Of a stretch of 64,000 bases of DNA, positions 10,262 through 21,800 are shown in pieces. Made by a program: the position numbers and the translations under genes. The stretch is taken from assembly GCF_019112545.1 (NCBI RefSeq), contig NW_025064882.1, positions 1,440,928 through 1,504,927 of the forward strand. The letters run 5' to 3'. Numbering within the stretch: position 1 is the stretch's first letter; the number at the start of each line of letters is the position of its first letter. This stretch comes from Guyanagaster necrorhizus (Eukaryota; Basidiomycota; Agaricomycetes; Agaricales; Physalacriaceae). Under the pieces are notes generated by a model. It was not told where the DNA came from, searched no databases, and was given only the letters and a program-made list of their open reading frames with translations.

Positions 10262-13200
10262 GAAGGATGCAGAGGGAGGACAGCAAGATGGATATATGCA
10301 GCCTAGAAAAAGCGGGTGGTTCCACGGTGTCAGAATGTTTGGAACTCTGATCAGGTGGTAGTGTAGCTGCCAAGTCGAAGCCGTGACGTAGTCACTGTCG
10401 TTGATGTGGAGGAGAATCTCTTGGTTGCCGCTGGCGACGACGAGCTCACCAAGGGAGAGGAAGAAAAGAGCAATCGAGGGGAAGATGCACATCTTATGTG
10501 TCTGGACATTTTGAAGGAATTTGGTTCTAGGAGACGTGCGAATCTCCGTGCTGGATCTCGCCTGATCCTTTAGACCCGATCCTGGGGTAATTTCACGGCA
10601 TCACCGATTGGCTTCCATATTTGGAAATTCTCAGCTAATGTTCTAATTTCAATACGGATTTCATGCTGAATTGCAGCTGGCACTCACATGATTTGGTAGA
10701 GCAATGATATTGCTGCCCTCGCATCAGAAGCCGGACCTTGGTTTCACTACTCATCTCACAGCTATTCGACCCGCACCACATGGTCTGCCCAGTGTTAGCC
10801 GCCACTGAAACCTGTGGGAGTCGAAGCACAAACTCATGCTGCCCATCTGGCGAATCCGATTAAGAGCTGCCCTGTCCGAACCTGAGAAGAAAGGCAATAA
10901 GGCCCATACTTAGATCTCTGGATACCGAAAGCCAGTCTGGCTAGTTCTTGATGAGATTCAGAACATTCACGCGCTTGACCTGATGGGCGGACGATCCTCG
11001 CTGCCTTGTGAAAAAATCGCAATCCAGGTTGGGAGGAATCCGAGACCACGGACAGTAAATTTTTAAAGAGGTACCATCATACAGACTCCATGGACTATTC
11101 AAAGTCCAGTGGAAAGATCAAAATTGCGATGTTCACCCATGAGAGAGCGAAGTCTAGGAACTAGGAACACGGCCATTGAACGGGGCGTTCCTCCGTCAAA
11201 ATGCTGGACGATCACAGTAATTGTCCTTCAATAGTATACTTCATACCCGTTGAGAAAAGGCCAGAAGGAGATACAAGGTTAGTCATTCCAAATGTCAGAT
11301 AGACACCTGGTGGACAGTGAGCGCCTGGCGTGTCCAGACAGATGCAGCATAGGATTGATGGAACCCCGATAGCCTATAGATCGTAGACCGTTGACGCCAC
11401 AACCACAAGAACTACAAAGCACCCGGGTTTCATTCCGGTATTGGAAGGTAGTTTCGAATTCGGCAAACTTGGCTTCGGACAGTAACAATGTCCCCGATTC
11501 ACCTTGTGTTACCATTCATCTAACCGCTTGCATTCGAAAAGCGCACAACGCATCTTCAATCAACGACGAAGCCGTCTGCAAAGTGACATGCAATGAGTCA
11601 TAGCAGCTCCATTTCCGCAACACGAAGCGTAGATCTCAGTAATATGTACTAATTCATAAGTAAAAAGTAAATAAATGTTACCAAAGTTGACCCAGAACAC
11701 GCACCAGGACGGTTTCCATGCTGTCGGAGTAACTTGGGAAATAAGCGAAGAATCGAATGGGCTCTCCTTCGCAACCGCCCTTCGTCATGATGACTAGGGA
11801 AAAAAAGATGGATATACCTAATACGTTAACGTTATCATGACGGAGGTATTTATCAAATCTCGACGCCGATGGCAACTTTTCGGTCCAACCGCTGTAATAC
11901 ATTAGAACGAGAAAAACTTGGAGACCGCCGTCGACAAATGCACCCTAGCCCATACGAATCGGTATGCAACAAAATCGCTCTCATTCGGTGACGTGAGCGG
12001 AGATATTTTTTGGGCTCCGCTGCACTCCGACACGCCCACGCCCGAATTTGGCGCTAGCTTCTCTATCGACGTCTTTCAAAGGCTTTGAATGCGTTGAATG
12101 TCCACTGACCTGTTCTATCGCTGCATGGCCCTTACTAGTAAACTTTAGGCGGCGCATGCTAGGCCGAATGTGTGATACTTTTGCTTATACTGGGATACCC
12201 GAAATGCAATGCAGAATCACCGCCAACGGATATTTACTTGTACGTCTATGCCTTTAGCTTCGGGACCGCTTTTCTTGTCAAGCTCTGCATTTGATAGCCA
12301 TGAGAGAAATGATCAATGACCGATTCAATTTTGAAAACAAACGCGTGTCACTCATCATTCTACGCAGCCCAGCATTCGATTTGGGCGGTCGTTAACAATG
12401 TCGGTCAATTCGATGTCGGCGATACGAGGGCATTTGTGGACGACGGCGATTTCGCTAGCTGAGCATAATTGCTCATGCGACGGCCAGTTATCATGCATCA
12501 TGGACTGGGTTCCTTCATAACAAGGCCATTATGGTGAAACCGGTGAACGAATCATGCGGTGCATTTCTGATCTCTTCCTGGTCCATAGAGCGCAATGTTT
12601 ACCCGCTGCATGCGCAGTGCAGCAATTGTACGTATTTGTGCGGAACCGACACCCAGAATACGGTTCAGAATGTTGAAACATCGAGACGGAGCGCTTGCAT
12701 GGATGCACCCGGCCTCCCGAGTCCCGACAACAAATTGTCCTGGACATTTACGTATACCAAAAAGGCATGCCGGTCTGCTTGCCTGGATTTGGAGCCTCGG
12801 TGGAGCGCCTGGGATATCTTGAAGTTCTGGAAGAACCAAAGGTTGTGGCGCGCGCCCCACTCTATGTCAGCTTCTGGTGGAGCGCCTAACGATACCATTG
12901 GGACTCAGACTCGTAATCTAGGGAATCCGTGAATCAAATGTTCTGGGTACATAGTATATCCTGGTCCCCGCCATGTTCTTGGATACCCTGGTCCAAGTTC
13001 ATATTCTCTTCGCGTTAGTGACCAATAGTGGAGAAACCTCGTAACACTACGTCTTTACTTGATAATATCATTGTCCTGATGCAATACTCAATTGCCATTG
13101 ACACTTGAAGGCTCGGCATCAAATGTTCTCTTCGCCTTGCAATCCTGAAGTTACCACGGTCGAGAGGCGAAGCTTGATTACTTGGGCCGAATCATTGATT

Positions 13201-13930
13201 CTTTCCCACCGATACATATTATGCCAAGAACATCCTCCTTATGACCTTCTTTGGGACCGACGATTAGGCGATCAGGCTTTGACTCCGGAGGACTCTTTCG
13301 TCGAAAAGATCAAACTCTTTTGTTGGATCGAACTTTCCAGATACTATCAAAGAAAGTTAATATCGATTTTCAATTGAATCTCAGTGATTTTGAGCCAAGT
13401 GGTATGTGTGAGATTTTACGCCAGTTTTTCTCTCATTTTCCGATGTAGACTTCGAGATAGAGTCGTTCAAGGAGACGTCGCCCACAAGGTGAACGCAGGG
13501 ATAACGCATTCATCTTCGCCTCCCAGAGCGAGCTTTGGTCCATTCTTAAGCAGCCGGCGCCTTCAACTTACGCATCCGTATCTGTCCCATCTCAAACAAC
13601 CCCGCTAGACTCGAGTCTTCTGAACAAGTGTACCTCTGCGTCTGATGACAGCCACCACTAAAATGCTTTTGATTGCCGGATTATCAAGAGCACGACCGTG
13701 CACCATCATACCTAATAAAAAGTCGCCCGGAGTTCGTGTGGAGTTTCAAGTTATACTTAGGTCTCTTTTTGTTCTTGGCACATTGGACCACTAGCTATCA
13801 TATATCACACTTCGCCCGAAGCATTTCTATTGCTTTTTGTTCATCGATCTTCCAAGTTCGGCTTCATAGAATTGAATCTCGATATTATCTAAATAAATTG
13901 TAAGAATCATGCTGTTTATCGCAAGGTTAT
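10262..13930. other. Gene-poor stretch
   Basis: Nearly 3.7 kb in which every open frame is below about 135 codons, without domain-like composition or paired splice sites. The AT/GC content is like that of the flanking genes, so it is not obviously the same decayed DNA as 41-51 kb. I can support no gene, RNA or transposon protein here. The right border carries the inverted-repeat element at 13933. Confidence 0.5.
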
Positions 13931-13932
13931 TA

Positions 13933-14019
13933 CAGTCGACTCTCTCATAACCCATAGTGGTCGGTGGACCATCAGAGCTATGGGTTACGACGGAGTATGG
14001 GTTATGAGAGAGTCGATTG
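13933..14019. mobile_element. 87-bp MITE-like inverted-repeat element, TA flanks
   Basis: Begins CAGTCGACTCTCTCATAAC and ends with the inverted complement (TTATGAGAGAGTCGATTG), 24-nt arms with one mismatch, flanked by TA on both sides (13931-13932 and 14020-14021). A smaller complementary pair (CCATAG / CTATGG) lies within. TA target duplications and CAGT-type ends are what Tc1/mariner/pogo elements leave. The arms closely match the ends of the pogo-type transposon at 48091-50487, so this is probably a non-autonomous relative. It sits about 120 bp upstream of FRA10AC1. Confidence 0.75.
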
Positions 14020-14141
14020 TAGATGAGCTGTCAGACGGGGGAGCCTCGGCCCTTCCGGTGATTCGTGTGAAGGGTCAAGAGGTCACCACCGAGTCTTAGT
14101 CAACGTGTTAATCACGTGCCTTTCTTTCTTGTATCCTGACC

Positions 14142-14847
14142 ATGGCGTTAGGGTCCTATAGAGGACCTTCGAAGACATTGACACTGACACAAGGACCAAC
14201 AGAGTTCGAGATTCTCAAGGCATCGCACAAGTACATCTCTCCATCTGCGGATGTTTCAAGCCATTCATTTTGTTACAGATTCCTTCGCGAAGACGAGAAC
14301 GACGAGAAGGATTCATCATGGGAGGACAAGCTGGCGTCGAAGTACTACTCAAATCTATACCGCGAGTTTGCCGTGTGCGATCTGAAGCATTACAAGTCTG
14401 GAAATGTACGTCCTCTATCAGTGTAGGGTATGTGCAACCGTCGCTAATTACGATGAACAGTTTGCTTTACGATGGAGGACTGAAGAAGAAGTGCTATCTG
14501 GGGCAGGGGAGACAACATGCGGCAACACGCGTTGTGTGCATCACAGCGCCAGTGGCGACGACAGGCCTTCCCTGACGACATTAGAGCTCCCATTCACATA
14601 TCAGGAGCACGGAGAGACCAAATCTGCATTGGTAAAGGCCGTTCTGTGTAAGAAGTGTTTGGACAAGATCATGTGGAAACGAAGGAAGGAGAGGTCAGGG
14701 GATTCAGAGGACAAGTCGCAGCGGCGAAGCGACGACAAGAAATACAGGCGCAAGCACCACCGCGACCGTGATGTAAATGAAGACAGCCGGCGACAGCGTC
14801 AACGTAGTTCGCGTTCTCTTTCTCCTACGAGGCGTAATCCAACATGA
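14142..14847 (+). CDS. FRA10AC1: FRA10AC1 homologue, 200 aa, 3 exons
   Basis: Exons 14142-14230, 14279-14405, 14461-14847 join in one frame. The core matches the FRA10AC1 (folate-sensitive fragile site protein) family: KYYSNLYREFAVCDLKHYKSG, FALRWRTEEEVLSGAG, a CGNTRC...CKKC pair of cysteine knuckles around LPFTYQEHGETKSALVKAVLC. Human FRA10AC1 is found in the nucleus with spliceosomal complexes; a splicing role here is from family knowledge. The C-terminal 55 residues are a basic RS/KKYRRKHHRD-type tail ending SRSLSPTRRNPT, typical of splicing-associated proteins. Its stop is only 13 bp from the stop of the convergent NDUFAF7 gene. Confidence 0.9.
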
Positions 14848-14860
14848 TCATGCTACCAGT

Positions 14861-16440
14861 CTATTGAACAAATGGCCATACCCCGTGTTCACTAGGCGAG
14901 TTACTGATACCCAACACCTTGTATTCCTTTCCCATTCCCGCCTCATCCACAAGACGTTGGGCAGCTTTCCTTATATCTTCCGCTCGCTCTTCTGTCTTGG
15001 CAGAGCGGATCAACATATTGACACGCGCTTCTAACCCCATCGATACAAGAAATTGCGACTGAGGTAGGGGCCCGTACGTTGGAACTGGAGGGTTCGATGA
15101 GCCCGAGGATCGTCGCAAATGGAGAGAGAGGACACGCACCCAGATCGCCCATCGCTTCCTTGATGTATCCAAAATCTACGTTTGCGGTCAGATCACATTC
15201 ACCTGGCCGCTCAAATACATCTACTATTCGGTGATCTTTGAATGCCTGCGAGTAATATGAGGATCCCTGCATAAAAACTGCTTTGATGCATAACGTACGC
15301 GGAAGGAATCCTCGAACGGCGAATCTCCACCATAATCTACCACCAATGCGCAACCACCAGGAGAAAGAAGCTCTCCTACTTTTCTGGCAACTCTGAATGA
15401 TGCCGCTGAGACCTCTAAGCGAGAACCCTCGGGCAACTGGTCAAACCGCCGCGACGATCTACCGAGTAAAGTAGAAGCGGCAGTTGGGCTGGGAGATATA
15501 ACACGACGCAATCGTGGATAAGCAGACTCTTTTATTGAGTCAAGCTCTGGATGTACAGAATCAACCATTATTTCATGCCACCCTTGCTTTCCTCGCTGTA
15601 AAACCATCCTTAGAACCCTTCCTATACAGTAAAGAACTACTTACTTCAAGCATACTGACGGGTAGTGCATCGAAAAACTCGTGAGCTACGAGCATAGTAT
15701 AAACACCGGACGAGGGTTCGATTTCGTCTATTGATTCATTCCAGGTGAGGTCCCAACTACCTTTTTTCAAGAACGGCAGAAGGTTGTCGTTCTGAAGTGC
15801 CCGCATGGAAGGACTTGTTTCAACAAGATGGACCCGTTTCAACGTGGTTTTCGCAAACTGCTGGACCACCTAGAATGCCTTTAATTCTGCTGAGAGATTG
15901 CGTAAAAGTCATGTAGCGTACCCGGAGAATATCAGCCATCAGGGTTCCCCTTCCCGGCCCAAGCTCAACCAGGCGTATTGAATGTGAGGCACCTGCATTC
16001 TGCCACTGCGAGAGAAGCCAGATGGCCACCAGCTTCATTTTCAGTGCTGCTGGCTCGTCATCCATAAGTATCTCAAAGAGTTGATCACCCCTCGCACCTC
16101 TCCAAAAACCTGACTGATTTCAGGGCTAGTAATGAAGTCTCCTCGTTTTCCGAACACGGCATTGGCGGGATTCATGTAGTATCCTGCCGTTGGATGCGAT
16201 AAACACAAGTTCATGAAGCTTCCAAATGGCATCGGCCCAACTGCCTTGTGGTTGTAAGTAATAAAACGTTATCGAGAATATATTTCAACACACTTTGACG
16301 TGGTCGAGAACTATCTTTTCGATTTTTGTAACCGGTGGATTCGTCGATACAAATCGAAAGAATTTTGCATTCGCATGGAGGCAAACAGGCAAACGACACG
16401 AAAAACTCGTCCCAAAAATTTTGCGAGAGTGGCGTAACAT
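14861..16440 (-). CDS. NDUFAF7: NDUFAF7-type mitochondrial protein arginine methyltransferase, 418 aa
   Basis: Seven exons: 16294-16440, 16098-16244, 15922-16032, 15645-15869, 15299-15595, 15140-15245, 14861-15084, all in phase. It starts MLRHSRKIFGTSFSCRL, a basic amphipathic mitochondrial presequence, then GPMPFGSFMNLCLSHPTAGYY, FITSPEISQVFGE, the SAM-binding ELGPGRGTLMADILR, VAHEFFDALP and ALVVDYGGDS, ending with YGPLPQSQFLVSMG. These are family hallmarks of NDUFAF7/MidA, which dimethylates an arginine of the complex I subunit NDUFS2 during complex I assembly. The intron between exons 2 and 3 must use the acceptor ATGAAG to give VFGELVAIWLLSQW. Convergent with FRA10AC1. Confidence 0.93.
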
Positions 16441-16573
16441 AACACCAATGTCAAGACAGTCGAAGGCAAGGCACCTCGGCCCCTTCGGTCCGAGGCAGCT
16501 ACCGAACATAATACAAACCAGAATCACAAGTCTATGAATACAAAACAAGGGTAATGACAGAATTACTCTAGCT

Positions 16574-18641
16574 TTACATGTTCCAACAACCATCTACCCA
16601 TGCCACAACTGATGCTGCCATTTTCCTTCCTGGGGCAGCGCGCAAATTGACATCAGTTCTAGTCACCATTTCTTTCCGTTTCTTGATCTTCGCAGTTTGA
16701 CCTTTGATAAATGCGTCTTGAACAGCATGAGGCCATTCACCAGCTTCATAAGAGCCTCTAGAGAGTTCCACTCCGACACCTTCACTGTTGAGAATTAAGC
16801 GAAGACCATGCTCTTCAATGAACAGAGACCTTGACACTTTGACCTTTGTAAGAGATTCTGTCGTATCCAGCTAAGGGGAACATACCATAGACAAAAGGCG
16901 TGGCCGAATCGACGCATTCAGAGACAGTTCCATAACCCTGTATCGATTCAATTATTTCCACTGTGCAACTTAAAAATTGGACTCACGAGTTTGCCCAGAA
17001 GAACGTCCGCTGCTACTGTAAGATCCGGCATGTATACGTCCTGTGGCGCTACATAGAAACCTTCAGGGAGTTCCGAGTCATCTTGTGACTCCCATTGGTC
17101 TTTAGTGACGCCACACACAATAGCAACCCAAGAAGAGTCGGGAAGCAACCGTGATTCAGTTTCATCCTCAGCAGCAAGCTCTGCGAATTCCCCATGAGGG
17201 GCGTGTACGACAGGCGTTGAGGGAATGGTGTTGAAGGTTGGAAATTCGATAGAAGGACTTAGCGACAATAGTGGTGAGCCAGATATTTTGGAAGCAGGTG
17301 GCGCACCAGGGATCCATACATGCAAGGAGGTAGCTGAGCGAGGGGATGCGACAGGCTCGAATTCTCTACGTGATACAGAATTATGTAACGGATAATCAAC
17401 GGAAATAGCACTCAGCTGAAGAGCACCATTTGAGTTTCTGGCTCCCGGATAGGACGGTGGCAAATTGACTGACGAGATGCCCAATCCTTGAATTGATTTG
17501 GTCAGATCATTGGCGCTCGGCTTTCGGCTGTGAAGTCTACTAGGAGACCTACCGCCCGGCGTTCGGAAAACTTGACCACCGAAAGATACATATAAGACCT
17601 TGGTAATTTCCGGATCATGCAATTCGGAAGGAATTACAACCGAAGACAGTAGATGAGATCTTCCTTCAGGCGTATACACAAGGCGGTCAAACTAGAAGAG
17701 GTGCAGCTTTAACTATGCGAGGTATACGTTTTCCTGCAAGCCGTGTAGAAGGAGGGAGGGAAAGGAATGCTGGTGTATATGTCTAGTGGGTTATAAGGAC
17801 GAAATAGCGTTTTTATGATGCTGGGATGGAATCTATTGTCTTGAGTGTTAATCCAGGAAGAGGCAGGTAGGGATGGCCCTGAAGAGAATGACGGTATGGG
17901 CATATTCCCTGGAGGTTCTAGAAGAAGGTCTGCACAACGATAGCCCGAGTGAATTGGTTCGACCAATGGCATGAGCTCACATTTTGGGACAGGTATATCG
18001 GGGATAAGGGTGTCAGTGAGAGGTTTATGTGGCTGTAGAGTAGGGGATTGGTCAATGAATAACCTAGCGAGATAGCTGTATACCGAGTCGAAAGGAAAGC
18101 TTGTGATGAGAATGAAAGGCACACCGGCTCTTTTCGCGGCCGAACTATGTGGAATATTAACAAAGAACATAAGCCGACGCGAATCTTACCATCCAAGAAA
18201 CGGCGTCACTTAGGACACATCGTGCGTTGACACGAGTCAGCCAGTGGCCTTGTTCTTCCAATAAAGCCTCTTTCTTGCAGAGAAATTGCTTCAATACTTG
18301 CACGCTTTTCTGACGGTCGACGTGGTATCTGGAGGCCTCATGACGACCATTCCTAACGCTGGAAGGACAGGTGCACTCACGCCAAAGGCTGAACGATAAC
18401 AGGGTCAATTTCTGCATAGCAGTACTGCACTCCGGCCCCGATGCTCTTGGCGAAGTCATGTTTTGGCGCTGAGGAGACGATATATATTGTTGGTTTGGTT
18501 TCCTCCGGAAGACTTAGCAAATGACAAGCAAACGCCGATACTCGCGTTGCGTGGCCGTATCCTGAATTTATTGAGAGAGCAAAACATAGCAAATGTAAAA
18601 CGCATACCGTGGCAGTAGTACACAAAGATCCCAGCCGCCAT
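16574..18641 (-). CDS. L-arabinokinase-like GT-B protein, reading frame possibly broken
   Basis: Start at 18641 gives MAAGIFVYYCHGYGHATRV across the first intron, a glycosyltransferase-B type N-terminus. Following exons (18381-18561, up to 18328, up to about 18158, 16987 up to about 17690, 16886-16937, 16574-16836) give SAPKHDF, a VDRQKSVQVL block, AAKRAGVPFILITSFPFDSVYSYL, SGYRCADLLL, KVLYVSFGGQVF, GYGTVSECVDSATPFVYVSRSLFIEEHG. The order matches the N-terminal glycosyltransferase-like half of plant L-arabinokinase; the GHMP kinase half is absent. Two exon junctions do not keep phase: near 18200 (LSDAVSW to SAAKRAG) and near 17690-17735, where three frames meet over 60 nt. Either the gene is decaying or the assembly has indels. 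Ends at 16574 with WVDGCWNM. Confidence 0.72.
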
Positions 18642-18847
18642 AGGGATGAAGCTCAAGGGTTGCAGAAACGATGACGTCACGAAAATCGTGACGCATGGTT
18701 ACATGTGGCGGTGGCTGTGCATACGCGCTGGTGACAGTGAGGTGGCGGACAAGCAACTCTCTCTCTCTTTCGGAGTTTCCTGCATCGTTCACCTGCTCCG
18801 TTTTTAGTTTTTCTCTCTTACGCGTCAAGCGCACCTCTAATTCCACC
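18642..18847. promoter_or_regulatory. Short bidirectional promoter interval
   Basis: Only 206 bp separate the divergent start codons of the GT-B protein and the paladin-like gene. It contains GATGACGTCACG (18670-18681), a perfect TGACGTCA, the CRE/ATF-type palindrome bound by bZIP factors, followed by CGTGACGCATGG. That the site is used is inference. Confidence 0.45.
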
Positions 18848-21800
18848 ATGGGTAGCGAGCGTGTGCCTCTATTAAAGGCGCATCTCGATGATCTTCGCCA
18901 CCAGCGCCCTTCTTCGGCACCTCCGATACCTCAAAGGTCGGACCCCTTGCAGATGTGGCCCTCTTCCTCTCTTAGTCACAAACGAAACAACAGTGATACT
19001 ACGCGTAATCAGCAAGATAACAGTACTTCTCTGGATCTAATGGGAAGTCTGCGACGGTCCGAACCATCGGTAGTTAAGACAAGAAACGGAAGCGTATTGT
19101 CTCGGGGTTTCATCCTAAAGACAGATTTTTATCCCTCAGGTACGTCTAGTACCGCTGCTGATTTATAACGACTTGACGCAGAGCAGGCCGCGCTCTTGAT
19201 TTGGATCTGAATGTCCATGGCGCACCCAACTTTCGTGCGCCCCGTATCGGCAATCTCAACGTCTTCGGAGTCGCTCAACCACGAACCCAGGGTCTTAGGG
19301 CTATCCTTTCTATTCTTAGGTGCACACCAAACGCCAAAGATGCCTCTCATGTCGTCTGGTTTTCCACTAGAGAAGAACCCATTGGTAACATCGATTGACT
19401 TTGTCTTATCAGCGGCTTATCATTCTCTGCAGTATACATATCCGGGAGGCCTTTTGTTTTGCGAGATGCATCGGAGCCCAAAAGGACTTTCTCCATGTCT
19501 GACCGCGCTGAAAATCTCGAAGCCATCGAGCTCAGATTGAAGAATGACATATTACATGAAGCCAGCCAGTTTGGTGGCCTCCTACTTACTCACAATGAAA
19601 TGGCTACTGAAAGCGGAGAAGGCGCCATATTGCCGACGTGGACAGCTGTTGACATCCATAATGTCAAGACTTCGCGTGAATTGTGGAATTTTATGAAACA
19701 GAGTGGTTGGAATGTCGATGTTAGTTCATGAATTGGTGCTCAACAAAAAACTGACGCACAGCAGTATCACCGTATACCAATCTCCCCTGATCGTCCCATA
19801 GAGGCAAGTGTAAAGGGCTTATTTATCTGAAAGCAGAATGCTAACCGCCAAGCATATAGGATAATTATCTTGACGCATATTTGCGTGTTATCAAGCAAAC
19901 TGATCCTCTGCGAACATCTTTGGTGTTCTCTTGTGGTATGGGTGCTGTACGAACGACGTTCGCTATGGTCGCAGCATCCATCGTCCGACGTAAACAACTC
20001 ATATCCAAGGGCTTGCCGGATCCCTATGCCGTGAAAGGCTTTCCAATGGCTAGCATTCACGGCAGTGGGACGAGTTCAGTAAGTTTCCAGCTTCTTTGGA
20101 TGCAATCACAACTAAATCTACTGTAGCCTTCTAGTCTGGTTCGTTGATCTTTTACTCTTTCCAGTACCTAATTGTATCATTCATGTGCCATCTTATCAGG
20201 ACACCGAGAGCCGACTTTTGCAGTCCATGGAACAGGCCAATGCCCAACAGGAGCTTAGTAGATCGCTTTTAAAGCTCACATACCTTCTTCAGCACAGTAA
20301 GCGCCTTGCGAAATTCCCTTTCGATCAATGTCATTAATCGAGCTCATTCAACTTAGTCTTGCAGGACAAGAATTCGCAGTCTGCTACTGAACTCCTTATC
20401 ACTAGGCCTACTCTCCTGGAAAACCTACGGAGAGCTCACATGGGTAACTATGGTATCATCCTTAGCCTATTGGGTTGTTTAGACCAGGGCCTTCAGGCAA
20501 AGAAATTGGTTGATCGCATCATCGATGCTGGTACGTGCGCGCAAGAATAACAAATATGCATACCTGTGACTGATCGGTGACTAGCGGACCACGTTACGAA
20601 CTTGCGCGAAGACATCCTTGTGCATCGTATCAAATACTCCCTTATCAGTATGGAAGAAGAAAAGGGAGAAGTATTACTTGAGAAGTCTAGACGGGCATTA
20701 GAGAAATAGTACGTTTTTCCTCGTCTAAATGCCTTCGCCTCATGAAAAAACATCCTATTTCTCCAGCTTCTTCATTATCGCGTTTGCAAGTTACGTTGAT
20801 AGTTCGGAAGATTTTAGTCAAACTTTCTCGAACTGGCTGAAGGTATGCTTAGCAGACATTCTCTTCCAGTGATTCTTGTAATCATTCATCGGCATCCTTA
20901 GGCTAGAATAGAGATCTGGAAGTAAGTTATGCCAGTAGAAAGCAAAATGAGTTTAAGCTGACAGCAAAAAGTCAAGTCATGTTCTTGCGCAAGTCGATTG
21001 GGACACGATTGAATGTGTTTGCACCTGTGAACGATTTGTCTTCGCTATCCAAGTCTGGATCTGCAGGAAGAGCTCTTGTCCCCGGAAGGAATAACGACGT
21101 AGCCATCGCCGGAGGCCAAATTCTAGGAGATGAATTCTCGACACACGTCATAAAGGTAGTTCTAAAACCATATCGGGCATTCTATCTGTTGAAGCGTACC
21201 GTCGCAGCACCGTAGCGGTATCATTCTGCGCGAAAGGTAATCCCTTTCTCCTTAGCCGGTTTTCTTAACTAAAATCTTACGCTAGTACATTGTTGAAGTC
21301 CGACCAGTGGCTTAGTCAAGGGCGTTGCATCGATGATGGTGTCCGTGGTGCCATCAATTTCAGACGCGTTCCGGGAACAAACATCTATGCTTTGGGGCAA
21401 CCAACCATCGAGGCAATCGACGAAGTTGTAGTTCGAATCAAGGGTGTTCATCCGTCTGCCCAAAGAATCATTTGGATCACATTGCGTGAAGAGCCCATTG
21501 TCTATATCAACGGAGCACCCTACTGTCTTCGCAGGGAAGGGTTCTCGTTAAGAAATATGAAGGGTAAGACATTCGTATCCGTAGTTATGAGAATAACTGA
21601 CAAGAATTGTTAGACTACGGTGGCATTTCCGCTTCTCGACTAGAAGTCTTGGAGCAGCGTCTACGAGATGACGTTATCTCAGAGGGACAAGCATTTGGGG
21701 GACGGTAAGCTACTAATATTAGTTTGCTTTGACGCTTGCCATTTACAATTGCAACAGTGTACTCCTCCACTCCGAAACTGCTGATGGAACCGTCGTACCA

